DNA of 64,000 bases, from the NCBI RefSeq assembly GCF_015864665.1, contig NZ_JADYWU010000001.1, forward strand, positions 620,001 to 684,000, in the 5' to 3' direction. Under the pieces are notes generated by a model that was not told the DNA's origin, made no database searches, and was given only the letters and a program-made list of their open reading frames with translations. This document shows, in pieces, positions 16,132 to 25,033 of this stretch. Both the position numbers and the translations under genes were made by a program. The stretch's first letter is position 1, and every line of letters begins with the position of its first letter. Source of the stretch: Salinibacterium sp. SWN167. GTDB lineage: Bacteria > Actinomycetota > Actinomycetes > Actinomycetales > Microbacteriaceae.

Positions 16132-17594
16132 CTAGGCCGCGCTTTGCTCCCCTTGATATTCCTAGATTGCGTGGGCGCGCAGCTCCTCTGGTGAATTCTC
16201 TCATTGACCGCAGCCCGGAGTGGCGAGCGCTCTCTGATGCCCTCGATGGGATGCTTGCTCCGCCGAGGGGTGAGGGGCGAGCTGCACTCGGAGATATCGC
16301 AGATAACGCTATCGGCGCTGTGATTCGCGACTACCGCGAAACGATGAACGGGACGATGTCGATCATTGACTCAAGCTTGGGGAAGCTTCTTGGCGACGTC
16401 GCGGCTCTCCGGCGTCGCAGGGAAGGAGGAGGGCGTGCACCCGAAGCCGTTGCGGCAGACATGCAAGCACTCTCGACCGCACTTTCTGATGTTCGGACCC
16501 TTCGGCAGCACGTCACTGAGGCGTTGGCTGATACCAATGGCCCCCTCGTGGCTAGCCTCAGACATGAGATCGCTGATGCACTGGGGATTGCGGTCGCGCA
16601 AGGTAACCCCGTAAACCTTGCCGGCTCGCCAGCAGCCAGAGCGAGCGCTCGTCGATCGCGTGATCTCGCAGCCTCGGTTACGGCCCGTGGCGGCGTCATC
16701 ATGTCTGGCCAGACCGCGGGCACCAACGGGATCTCGAATATCCATGGCGCACGTGACGCCAATGGCGCGACTGTTTACGTCGTAGAGGGGGAAATTTTCA
16801 AATCGGTTCCACGCGCGGAAGCTCCGAACTACCAAAATCGTCTCGAATCAGCGCGACGAGTTGGTTTGCCTGGTTATGAGCGAGCGCATCTGTGGGGCCC
16901 AGGATTCGGAGATGAAGCGGCAGACGGCATTATGTATGCGCCGCGTGGAGTCAACCAGATCTTGCAAAATCTCGGTGTCGAAGGAGTTATCCGCCAGAGC
17001 GCCGAGCAGGCGAGAGCGATGGGCGGCCGGCTGCTCGTCGAAGCGCGCGCGGTATCGCATCCACCAGGAGCCCGAGGGCTTCCGCCAGGATTCGTCGGTG
17101 ATGCCTTGGCGCGTGTCGAGTACCACGTTGTATTGGAGTTCCCCGATGGCACACGGCAACCGCAATACACCGTAGGAATCGATGTCGACACTCAGGGCCG
17201 GTTTACAGTCGATGCTCCCTCACATGACCACCACATGGTCGGGCCCGACAGCAGATTTGAAGTGGAAGGAGTGGAGCTTCCGCCACGTCCTGACGCGTCT
17301 TTCGGGCGTTTCGACCCATCCACTGGGCGTTATGATCCAGCCTTTGCCCATCCCGTCGACATTAACCAGTGGGATCTTGACGTGCGGGAGGTTAAGCGAC
17401 TTCCCGGTATTGGGGATGCATTAGCTGAACGTATCGTCGCTTTCGTTCGCCGTGAGCGCCCCATTACCTCGCTGGATCGACTTTTAGAGATTCCGGGTAT
17501 TGGGCCAAGCACAATCGCGGGATTTGAACCTCCGCAAGGATCCGGCCTCCCTGGTCTTATTGACTTCAGGCCAGCGAATGGAGATGCACGATGA
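16128..17594 (+). CDS. Candidate particle effector: polymorphic-toxin-like nuclease with C-terminal helix-hairpin-helix
   Basis: The 488-residue protein has a helical N-terminal half (about 1-190) suited to packing in or on the particle. A toxin-like domain (about 190-400) centred on YERAHLWGPGFGDEAADGIM, with His254, Trp256, Asp262 and Glu263, follows; then APRGVNQILQN and RVEYHVVLEFPDG. This arrangement resembles a toxin type found at the C-termini of Rhs/WapA-like polymorphic toxins. Residues 419-466 form a ComEA-type double helix-hairpin-helix (VKRLPGIGDALAERIVAF and LLEIPGIGPSTIAGF), which binds DNA. I infer a DNA-targeting toxin. It overlaps both neighbours by ATGA, so it is made in step with structural subunits. 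No immunity gene is recognised beside it. Confidence 0.7.
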   Translation: MTRPRFAPLDIPRLRGRAAPLVNSLIDRSPEWRALSDALDGMLAPPRGEGRAALGDIADNAIGAVIRDYRETMNGTMSIIDSSLGKLLGDVAALRRRREGGGRAPEAVAADMQALSTALSDVRTLRQHVTEALADTNGPLVASLRHEIADALGIAVAQGNPVNLAGSPAARASARRSRDLAASVTARGGVIMSGQTAGTNGISNIHGARDANGATVYVVEGEIFKSVPRAEAPNYQNRLESARRVGLPGYERAHLWGPGFGDEAADGIMYAPRGVNQILQNLGVEGVIRQSAEQARAMGGRLLVEARAVSHPPGARGLPPGFVGDALARVEYHVVLEFPDGTRQPQYTVGIDVDTQGRFTVDAPSHDHHMVGPDSRFEVEGVELPPRPDASFGRFDPSTGRYDPAFAHPVDINQWDLDVREVKRLPGIGDALAERIVAFVRRERPITSLDRLLEIPGIGPSTIAGFEPPQGSGLPGLIDFRPANGDAR

Positions 17595-18148
17595 GCAACC
17601 GTACGCGGATTGACGATTTCATTTCCGGTGTCGCTTCCCCCGATGTGCTGAACCAAAATTGGGAGGATTTCTGGGCAGACCACCCGGTACCGCCCTCTGC
17701 CATTCTCACGGATCTGGTCGTCTGGGTGCCTCTGTTTGCGGTCGAGAGGATGAGTCTTACTGAGACGTACCGGATGCCGCCGGTGGGCAGCGCGGGTCTT
17801 CGCGCCGCAGTGGGAAACTCGGATGACAAGGTGCTGCTGTCGGGCTTGCTCATTGGCGAGCTGCGGTTTGCGTGGAAGCAAAGGCTTGAACTGCTGGCGG
17901 ATTTTTCTCGACGCGGTGGCTCATTCGGCATGCTTTCGGGGGGTGCAACCAACGGGCTCTTCCTCGTGACGAAAATGGCGGTGAAGCTCGATATGCAAGT
18001 AACGAGCCTGACGTTCACTGCTTCCGCACAACGGCGCGACGCGCTCGAAGTCTCCATCGGTTTACAACACGTGCCGCGACCGGGAATGCAGCATCTCCTA
18101 GTCGACGCGGGGGCGGCTGCAGCAAGCACAACATTGGAGTTCCTATGA
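17591..18148 (+). CDS. Contractile-operon protein (185 aa), possible baseplate/hub adaptor
   Basis: ATGA overlaps with both neighbours. The protein has LSLTETYRMPPVGSAGL, then GLLIGELRFAWKQRLELLAD, a Gly-rich turn, and LVTKMAVKLDMQVTSLTFTA followed by a beta strand pair ending QHVPRPG. The order (strand, helix with Arg/Leu, then two or three strands) recalls small baseplate proteins that sit between the tape measure and the hub in contractile tails. That comparison is structural intuition from the sequence pattern, not a match. Function otherwise unknown. Confidence 0.5.
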   Translation: MSNRTRIDDFISGVASPDVLNQNWEDFWADHPVPPSAILTDLVVWVPLFAVERMSLTETYRMPPVGSAGLRAAVGNSDDKVLLSGLLIGELRFAWKQRLELLADFSRRGGSFGMLSGGATNGLFLVTKMAVKLDMQVTSLTFTASAQRRDALEVSIGLQHVPRPGMQHLLVDAGAAAASTTLEFL

Positions 18149-18675
18149 ATGCGACGCTGCCTGAGGGTTTTACTCGGCTCGCCATCGATGCGCGTCGGCC
18201 GCTACCGCTGTCCGCTACCGTACGCGTCAACGCAGGCTCGTTTCGCCTCATCCTCGTTGCGACACCCGATGATGTTGCCGGGATTGTGGCCCGGCCGTTG
18301 GACTCGCCATGGTTCGACGGAGCCGAGCGCCGAGTGCCGAGCGCCCTAAGAAGTTCCACTATTGCCTCGGCATTGCATGCGGGAGCCGCATCGATGCCAG
18401 AAGGGATACGCCCCACAGCTGTGGTCGTGTCGGCGACCGGAGTGCTCTGGGCCAGACCTGTCGTCATGGGGCGTATCCAGCACGTTGTTGAGAGCGCGGG
18501 CGCAGGGCATCTGTTTGACATTGCCATCGCGGCTTGCGAACTCCGCAGCGCTTCTCTCGTCGCTCCGGCCAACGTCGGAGCCGAGATCAATATCGGTGTG
18601 CGTGATGTGTCTGTCGGCAGTATCTCTCCCACGTCGGAGGGCGCACGGAAGGACCCTTATGACAGCCTTCGCTAG
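18145..18675 (+). CDS. Contractile-operon protein (176 aa), unknown
   Basis: Begins in an ATGA overlap and ends 17 bases inside the hub gene. It is beta-rich (LSATVRVNAGSFRLILVATP, TAVVVSATGVLWARPVVMG, GAEINIGVRDVSVGSISP) with no cysteine cluster, signal or membrane segment. Placed just before the hub gene, it may be a baseplate component. An immunity role for the nuclease two genes upstream is possible but has no sequence support. Confidence 0.5.
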   Translation: MNATLPEGFTRLAIDARRPLPLSATVRVNAGSFRLILVATPDDVAGIVARPLDSPWFDGAERRVPSALRSSTIASALHAGAASMPEGIRPTAVVVSATGVLWARPVVMGRIQHVVESAGAGHLFDIAIAACELRSASLVAPANVGAEINIGVRDVSVGSISPTSEGARKDPYDSLR

Positions 18676-20539
18676 TGGAACGGATCGGTCGCTAATCGGT
18701 TTTGATGCAGGGTGGCGGGCGGTGTTCTTCAAGGATCTCTCTGGCCGCCCCGATCGCACTGAAGCTGAACCGCTAACGCTGACACGAAGTGGATATGACG
18801 CTCAGGTGAGGGTCGCTCGCACCTCGGCGTTGCGTGCAGCGACATTCGAGTTGACCGTGGACGGCCTCTCCCGCGAAGTCTTCGGAAGGATCATCTCTGA
18901 AGAGCGGATGTTCGTTGAGATCTCTCTAGGGTGGCGTGACGTTGCGGATACGGCGGGAGGGGCATTCGGGGCCGCTATCGAATCGATGTTCAACAGTGGC
19001 GATGGAACGCTGCGCACTGTCGTTGTCGGCAGGATTCTTGATGTTTCTAAAAGCGCGGGCGACTTCCTCGACCGAACGACGTTCCGGGGGATCGGTGAAG
19101 GCTTTCATCGACTAGCGGGAGCCGGAGCATTCAACGTCGAGTTGCGTAGCGGCTGGACGGCAGTCGAAGCGATCAACGCGATAGCGGCACCGTTGCTCGA
19201 CAGGGTGGTTACGCACGGCGACGGAGACCTTCCGGCGCTCGTTCAACTGCAAGCTCCTGCGGTGGATGCCAGTGCCTTGAATGCCGTCGCCGATTTGGCC
19301 TCCCGCGGACATGCGGATGGAGACGACCGCACGGTGCCGGTGTTCTTCCGGCTGGACTCGGATGATGATCCCGCTGTAGAGATCCTCCACGTCGGGCATT
19401 GGGCGGAACCTTTCGCGGAAGCGCACCACCTCGAACCGGGAAATGGTCTCGCCGAGGTCTCCCCAGTTCTCGCTCAGCGTGCGCCAGGAAACCAAGGGAG
19501 CCCATTCGCCGCTCAGGATGCCGCTGCGCTCGAGTATGACCTAGTTCTCCTCGGCCGTGCGGATATTGATGTCGCAGACGTAGTGTCCTTCGAAATTGAC
19601 GAGCTCACGGGCGGAGGGGGTGTCGATTCCGTTATCGAGTCCGTTGGTTTTTCTTTGCCGGGGGGAGATTCGGAACCTGTGTTCGATGTCGTCTCGGTCG
19701 AACATACTCTCGGGCCAGACTCTGGCTTTGTTACACGGTTGCACGTTGCGCCGCATCCGACGGAACCGACGAGGAGTCAGCACGATCAAACGAGCGCCGC
19801 GCGTGCGATCGCCTCGAGGATGTCGGCTGAGCGGCGCTCTATCGAATTGCGGATGTGGGAAATCGGAGTTGTGTCCAAGCAGTTTGCCAAGACCGAGGAA
19901 TCGGACGGGCGGACTTATCACGCACAACGGCGCAACATCGAGGCTGGGCTGGAACCGAGCGTGTCAGACAATCGCATCGTCGATGCGCCCCTTCACCGCG
20001 ACGCGACTCCGTTGCTCGCGCGGCCGTACTTGACCCCGTTCGCCTGGAAGAAGGCCGGGCTAGTTATGCCGCACTACCCAGGCACTCGTGTTGTCGACCT
20101 GCACTACCGTGGCCTTACTCAAGTGGGGGCAATCGCCGGTTGCCTGTGGCCAGAAGGATATGAGCCTCCAGCCCACAACGGTGATTGGTGGCTTTGCCTG
20201 CCTACCGGAGTCAGCGAGATCGACTCGACTGACGATGCGAGTCGGGTCGCGGATCCGCCAGACACAATGCGAGGGTCGCATGACCTCATCGACGCCGACG
20301 GTGCGCGGGCGATCCACGTAGCGGGCTTTCGGATCACCATCGGTGAAAGCTCGATGCCACCGCTGGGGGAACGCCCAACGGATCCGCCGCAGGGCCGGCT
20401 TGAGATCACGCACGACCAAGGAAACGCTCGAATAATCATCGATGAGAGCGGAAATATAGAGATTGCAACTGACGCAAAACTCACTTTTCGAGCGGACACT
20501 ATCGAGGCTCACGTCGCAACGAAGTTCGAGGTGATCTGA
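18659..20539 (+). CDS. Tail hub protein (VgrG/gpD-gp27-like)
   Basis: The ATG at 18659 (MTAFASGTDRSLIGFDAGWR) is chosen over the much longer upstream frame, which only shadows the previous gene; this gives 626 residues. The N-terminal 350 residues have hub features: paired beta domains with TLTRSGYDAQVRVARTSALR, GWRDVADTAGG, VVVGRILDVSKS, GWTAVEAINAIAAPLL. The C-terminal part (KKAGLVMPHYPGTRVVDLHY, then GNARIIIDESGNIEIATDAK) looks like the OB-fold and start of the spike beta-helix seen in VgrG and gp5. So hub and spike base are fused in one chain. Its stop overlaps the start of the tip gene by one base. Confidence 0.75.
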   Translation: MTAFASGTDRSLIGFDAGWRAVFFKDLSGRPDRTEAEPLTLTRSGYDAQVRVARTSALRAATFELTVDGLSREVFGRIISEERMFVEISLGWRDVADTAGGAFGAAIESMFNSGDGTLRTVVVGRILDVSKSAGDFLDRTTFRGIGEGFHRLAGAGAFNVELRSGWTAVEAINAIAAPLLDRVVTHGDGDLPALVQLQAPAVDASALNAVADLASRGHADGDDRTVPVFFRLDSDDDPAVEILHVGHWAEPFAEAHHLEPGNGLAEVSPVLAQRAPGNQGSPFAAQDAAALEYDLVLLGRADIDVADVVSFEIDELTGGGGVDSVIESVGFSLPGGDSEPVFDVVSVEHTLGPDSGFVTRLHVAPHPTEPTRSQHDQTSAARAIASRMSAERRSIELRMWEIGVVSKQFAKTEESDGRTYHAQRRNIEAGLEPSVSDNRIVDAPLHRDATPLLARPYLTPFAWKKAGLVMPHYPGTRVVDLHYRGLTQVGAIAGCLWPEGYEPPAHNGDWWLCLPTGVSEIDSTDDASRVADPPDTMRGSHDLIDADGARAIHVAGFRITIGESSMPPLGERPTDPPQGRLEITHDQGNARIIIDESGNIEIATDAKLTFRADTIEAHVATKFEVI

Positions 20540-20904
20540 TGGGCAAGTTGGTCCTCACGAAGAGTTCGCTGCTCGTGTGCTCCCACCCGACACCGGGGGT
20601 GGGTATCGCGAACAACGGTTTAGCGTCGTCTCTTATCGTCGGTGGATCTCCCGCTCTCCTGGTGGGAGACCTCGTTGGGGCCAGCGTGGCAGGGTGCACC
20701 CAAGCGACCTCAAACACGACAAAGCCTTGCACGATAGTTGTGACAGTCGCGGCAGGGAGCGCAGCCACCAAGCTGACCGTGGGAGGGCTTGCTGTGCTGT
20801 TTGATTCCGCCGCAGGAATCACCGATGGCCTGCCCGTCGTCGTTCCTCCCGCCACCAATTTCTCAGTGAGTGACGCCAAGCAATCCAAGCTCAGGACGGT
20901 ATAG
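20539..20904 (+). CDS. PAAR-like spike tip protein
   Basis: The 121-residue protein directly follows the hub gene (TGATG overlap). It is short, Gly/Val/Ala-rich and made of repeating strand-turn units (SLIVGGSPALLVGDLVGASV, AAGSAATKLTVGGLAVLFDS), with two cysteines (Cys14 and Cys53) and a His that could bind metal, plus a third Cys in KPCTIVV. Size and position fit the tip that sharpens the spike in contractile injection systems. The assignment is by context and composition. Confidence 0.6.
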   Translation: MGKLVLTKSSLLVCSHPTPGVGIANNGLASSLIVGGSPALLVGDLVGASVAGCTQATSNTTKPCTIVVTVAAGSAATKLTVGGLAVLFDSAAGITDGLPVVVPPATNFSVSDAKQSKLRTV

Positions 20905-20907
20905 ATC

Positions 20908-21354
20908 ATGGACTCCACCCAGCAAGCCCGAGTGCTCGGAAGAACGTTCGGTCTCGAAGAGGTAGCGCCCGGAGCGCGAATAGGACTCGATCTCGCTCTC
21001 GATTCGACAGCCGGCGGACGCGACCTCAGGATCGAAACGGGCGCCGACGCTCTGGCCCAAGACCTCAAAGTTGCCTTGCTCACGCCGCTTGGCGGCGATG
21101 TGCTTCATCGGCGGTTTGGTTTTGAGGGGCTAACAGCCCTCACACGAGGTGGCGGGGCACGGCTCAGCGAAGAGTTGTTGCGCCTAGCGACCATGCGAGT
21201 GATAGCCGCAGACTCACGTATTGCGGCCGTGCTCAATGTTCGGGTTGTCCGTGACGACCCTGGGCGGCGGTTGTGGCGGATCGAAGTGCAAGCGCGGACT
21301 GTGACTGATCAAGTGATCGATGTGACGTGGGAAGAGGTGGGTTCTGATGGCTGA
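20908..21354 (+). CDS. Baseplate wedge protein, gp25/gpW-like
   Basis: The 148-residue protein carries the gp25-like core: TGADALAQDLKVALLTPLGG, GDVLHRRFGFEG and SEELLRLATMRVIAADSRIA, ending with a strand pair around RLWRIEVQARTVTDQ. In T4, P2 (gpW), pyocins and T6SS (TssE) this subunit links baseplate to sheath. The PLGGD-RFGFEG spacing is characteristic. It overlaps the J-like gene by eight bases. Confidence 0.8.
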   Translation: MDSTQQARVLGRTFGLEEVAPGARIGLDLALDSTAGGRDLRIETGADALAQDLKVALLTPLGGDVLHRRFGFEGLTALTRGGGARLSEELLRLATMRVIAADSRIAAVLNVRVVRDDPGRRLWRIEVQARTVTDQVIDVTWEEVGSDG

Positions 21355-22735
21355 TTTAGCTACCGATCTGGAGGCATTAGTCCGTTCAAGCGAGCGGGGT
21401 AAGGAGTTCGGGATTACGGCGAATGGTTTCGTGCCGAAACCCCTCGGGAGACTCGTTGACGAGAAGCTCGCGGCCGCTCGGGTCCTCTTCGGAGATGACA
21501 TCGACCTCACAGCCGGGTCAGCGGTCCGAAAGGTTCTTGAGCTGATGTGTGTCGAGGAACTGAGGTGCTGGGAGCATCTCGACTCCTATTCCGGAAACAC
21601 GAGTGTTGTCACAGCCGAGGGCAGCTTCCTCAGCGGGCTGGGGGAGGAATTGGGCATTTCTCGGCCGTACCGGCGTGCAGTCGGCACCGTCACCATCTCA
21701 CTCGCAACCGACTTACCTAGCTCCGATCCTGAGTTGGTGCTCGAGCGCGGCACTCGACTGCTTAGCGGCGGGGGGCACGACTATTTCATCGGGGAACGTG
21801 TGGAGCTAGTGAATACCCGTCGTTCCGCGCTGGTCCCCGTTATTGCCTTCGTCCCGGGTCCGGCGCAGAATCTCAATGCTTCGAGTCCTGATCAACTTAT
21901 TGCGCAGTTCAACCAATACGATCATCGGAGCGACAGAGTCCGTTCCATCGAGTCGAGGCTTGGTGAGCCGATCGTGGAGATTGATCATGGCGAACCAACA
22001 ACGGGTGGCGAGCTCGTGTGGTCCGATGAGGAATATCGTGATCTCCTTCTGGCCTACCCCCGCAACATCTGGAGCCCGGACGCGATTAGGATCGCTGTCT
22101 CGCTTGTTCCCGGCGTACGTCAGGTACTTGTCAAAGACCTCTACGGAGGGCTGGACATCAACCAGTCAATCTTCGGCAATTTCAGTTTTGTTGAGCGACT
22201 CTTCTCGCAGGAGAGGTCACTGGCTTCACCGTACTTCTTTACCATCGTCGTGGCGCCGGGGGATGGAGCGATTTGGCTAGGACCGAGCCAGTTGAAAGCT
22301 CGCGTTGAGGCAGCTGTCGATGAAATTCGACCCATCGGCATCTTCCCCCGGGTCGAGGAAGCGAGCCAGATTGCTGTGTCGCTGACCTGCGACTTGGCTG
22401 TCGAGGGACTTCCTGTGCCTTCGGGCGATCCTGCAGCCGTCAACGAGAGTGAGCAGGCTAAGGCGCTCAAACAGCGCATACTCAACCGAATCCGACGCTA
22501 CGTCTCAGGGCTGCAAATAGCGGAGGCAGTGCGCTTCGCCGAAGTCTTGTGGGCAATCATGGAGGAGCCCGGCGTCACGAACTGTACCAACCTGCGGCTG
22601 CGGCGCTTCCCTGCCAGCGTCGGCTCCACCACTGCTGAGACATTCGATATCGCGGCATGCGGGAGTGACTTGTCAATCGGCGAGTCTGAAGTTGCGGTTC
22701 TCGTCGAGGACCTTGATCCACTGCGGATTCTCTGA
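21347..22735 (+). CDS. Baseplate wedge protein, gpJ/gp6-like
   Basis: The 462-residue protein has a J-like N-terminus (FVPKPLGRLVDEKLAAARVL, FGDDIDLTAGSAVRKVLELM, then GSFLSGLGEELGISRPYRRA) and a beta-rich middle with ADL-type strands and ERGTRLLSGGGHDYF. The C-terminal region (IAVSLVPGVRQVLVKDLYGG, FFTIVVAPGDGAIW, LKQRILNRIRRYVSGLQIAE) matches the order in baseplate J proteins. In known tails it forms the wedge ring with gp25 and the I protein. TGATG overlap with the next gene. Confidence 0.8.
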   Translation: MADLATDLEALVRSSERGKEFGITANGFVPKPLGRLVDEKLAAARVLFGDDIDLTAGSAVRKVLELMCVEELRCWEHLDSYSGNTSVVTAEGSFLSGLGEELGISRPYRRAVGTVTISLATDLPSSDPELVLERGTRLLSGGGHDYFIGERVELVNTRRSALVPVIAFVPGPAQNLNASSPDQLIAQFNQYDHRSDRVRSIESRLGEPIVEIDHGEPTTGGELVWSDEEYRDLLLAYPRNIWSPDAIRIAVSLVPGVRQVLVKDLYGGLDINQSIFGNFSFVERLFSQERSLASPYFFTIVVAPGDGAIWLGPSQLKARVEAAVDEIRPIGIFPRVEEASQIAVSLTCDLAVEGLPVPSGDPAAVNESEQAKALKQRILNRIRRYVSGLQIAEAVRFAEVLWAIMEEPGVTNCTNLRLRRFPASVGSTTAETFDIAACGSDLSIGESEVAVLVEDLDPLRIL

Positions 22736-25023
22736 TGACGCGGCTACTCGATGCAGACGTTTTCGCGTCGGCGAAAGCGGCACTTCCTGTGCCCTACAAC
22801 GGCGGCGTCGGCGGCGATGCGATCGCCATCGTTGACGGGACCCTTGCCGTTACCGCGTCGCATCGCCACCCCACATTGTTGCTCTGCCTTCGTCGACCGC
22901 TTGTTGACGAACGCCTTGTCGTCTCTATCGTGGTGGGTGAACAGCGTCACCCAGATGTTGTATTCGGCGCTTATAGCCACGAGGGAACCGCTTTGCCGGC
23001 CGTGGCCCCTACTACGACTGCGGATCTCTCGGGACCTTTCACCGTTCATGTAACCGTGAGATATCAGGGCGGCGATGCGGCTTTCTCGGGTACCTCGCCG
23101 GAGGAGCCCGCACTGCAATCTCCGGATGTCGAGGAGCTTCTTGAGGGACGTTTAGTCACGGGAGTGCTTGGCAAGCTCGCTGTGATTGGTGCATTAGAGA
23201 AACAGCGGCTCATTGCGCAGGCCCGCGAAGTCGCTGCGAGCCGTTCGCTGGATCTTGCTCGGCGCCATTCCCTCGATGTGCTTGGCGTGGAACTCGGAGT
23301 TCCCAGGCGGACCGACATCGATGAAGCGGATGACGCTTACCGCGCCCGTCTGGCGATCTTTAGAGCATTCCGGCTTTCGACTCCCGGCGGTTTCGCGAAT
23401 GCGCTCAATGGTCCTGGAGATCCTGAAGGTGCCAACCGAGGGCTTCCTGCGTTAGCTGGCGTCAAGCACCGGTTTGACATTATTGAGCAGATCAACCCGC
23501 TCAGCGTTGCCCTCAAACTCGTTGAGGTCGGCGATGGCTCGTCGCTCAACGACTTTCATAAGAAATTGCGCCGGAACCATCTCGTCGACCTTCTGCATCG
23601 GGCGCCAACGCAACTTCCTCCCGCGCGACGGGTTGAATGGGAAGCGGATCGCGCAACTATTCGCTCTGAAGTTATCGTTCCCGCGGGGGATTCCGCTCGA
23701 TACCTTCATCCGGGTGCGGCTCGTTGTCTCGCTATTGCTGTGCGGTTGATGCGAGGAGTCGGCATTTCGGATCAGATTTCGCTCAACAAAGCTCATGATC
23801 CTCAGGCGGGGTCCGAGTTCGAGCTCGGGCTAGGAATCGTCGCAGGGAAGTTGACGCAAGAGCAGCTCAAGACGCTTGTCGAAAGAATTCCCGAAGTCGC
23901 ACGATCCGAACGTGTCGAGGACCCCAATGTTGCCCTTGCAGCAGATATGCACCCTCGGCCGGTCGAGGACGATCCCCTAGGGGCATGGTTCTTCAATGCG
24001 TGTGGATTCGTTACTGTCGTCGAGCATTCCACGAAGGAAGTCCTCTTGTCTCCGTTCCCGATGCATGGATTGAGCATCGAGGGGCCCGGCAGGCTCGACC
24101 CCGGCGACTCGGTGAGGCTTCGAGCTCGCTATGTCAGTGCGTCTAGCGGAGGCGTCCACGTTTTGGCGGCACAGGCTCGACAGCGGGTCGAAGGTGCTTT
24201 CGCGGTCGGCGAGCAGCTGCGTCTGATGTCGATCGTCGACGGGGCACAACTGACAGAGATCGTCGAGTCAATCGCTGGTGATGCTCCTGATGCTCCTGTT
24301 GCTTTCGCGCCCTTGGTCAAGGCCGGAATCGTAGCTAGGGACAGCGCCGCTCAGGCAACGAGCCTCTTAGGCGCGGCGGACCTCGACCTTGCCGTTGCGT
24401 TTCTCTGGAAGCGCGAAGAGGTCGTGGGCACACGAGGTGACGACAGCCTTGTGAAACACGTCTCGGAGCTGTCTCGGGTGCTGACCGACGGTGGCTTTTC
24501 CTCGGTCGTTGGGTTGTCGAGTGCCTCGAGTGATTCGCTTGTCTTGGTTGCTTCCGTCGCCCAGCTACCTGGGTCGCTTTCGGTCCCTGGCGAACCGCCA
24601 GCTGCTGCGTACTGGTGGACAGAGACAGCGATTATCTCGGGTCCACACTCTGTACAGCGACATCCGTGTGGAATATCCGCTGACGGATCTACTTCTGTGC
24701 GGGTTCGCGCACGCGCTGAGGGGATCGGTCTCGTCGCTGTCGTTGGCTACCATCGGGTCGGTTTGGCAGATCCCTATGGGGTGCGAATCACCCTCGCGGA
24801 CCCCGAAGCGCTGCTCACCGCAGAGCAGTACGGCTACGTCATGAACCTGTTGGGGGCGTTTTGCCCCATAGGAATAGAGATCAACACATTCGACCTGCGG
24901 CGTGCGCACGTCGACGCGGATGGCGACGGCGAGTCCGAGTGGCTTACTTCTCGCGCCTCCCGCAGTTACCACCAATACCGCCAAGTCCGTTGGTCGCGCC
25001 GTTCGGCCGATCGCACACCATAA
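22735..25023 (+). CDS. Baseplate protein in the gpI position, enlarged (762 aa)
   Basis: Directly follows the J-like gene, as gpI does in phages and pyocins, but is three to four times longer than gpI. LARRHSLDVLGVELGVPRRT and ADDAYRARLAIFRAFRLSTP near residues 175-230 resemble the gpI-type region that docks to J. An N-terminal beta domain and several C-terminal domains, among them SIEGPGRLDPGDSVRLRARY and EQYGYVMNLLGAFCPIGIEI, are added. It may combine wedge and peripheral baseplate or fibre-attachment functions. No signal peptide. Confidence 0.6.
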   Translation: MTRLLDADVFASAKAALPVPYNGGVGGDAIAIVDGTLAVTASHRHPTLLLCLRRPLVDERLVVSIVVGEQRHPDVVFGAYSHEGTALPAVAPTTTADLSGPFTVHVTVRYQGGDAAFSGTSPEEPALQSPDVEELLEGRLVTGVLGKLAVIGALEKQRLIAQAREVAASRSLDLARRHSLDVLGVELGVPRRTDIDEADDAYRARLAIFRAFRLSTPGGFANALNGPGDPEGANRGLPALAGVKHRFDIIEQINPLSVALKLVEVGDGSSLNDFHKKLRRNHLVDLLHRAPTQLPPARRVEWEADRATIRSEVIVPAGDSARYLHPGAARCLAIAVRLMRGVGISDQISLNKAHDPQAGSEFELGLGIVAGKLTQEQLKTLVERIPEVARSERVEDPNVALAADMHPRPVEDDPLGAWFFNACGFVTVVEHSTKEVLLSPFPMHGLSIEGPGRLDPGDSVRLRARYVSASSGGVHVLAAQARQRVEGAFAVGEQLRLMSIVDGAQLTEIVESIAGDAPDAPVAFAPLVKAGIVARDSAAQATSLLGAADLDLAVAFLWKREEVVGTRGDDSLVKHVSELSRVLTDGGFSSVVGLSSASSDSLVLVASVAQLPGSLSVPGEPPAAAYWWTETAIISGPHSVQRHPCGISADGSTSVRVRARAEGIGLVAVVGYHRVGLADPYGVRITLADPEALLTAEQYGYVMNLLGAFCPIGIEINTFDLRRAHVDADGDGESEWLTSRASRSYHQYRQVRWSRRSADRTP

Positions 25024-25033
25024 GGAGAACCTG

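Noticed and set aside
13256-16204. Antisense and off-frame reading frames across the contractile operon
   Set aside because: They are high-GC shadows of the plus-strand genes, Arg/Ser/Pro-rich and without motifs or ribosome binding sites.
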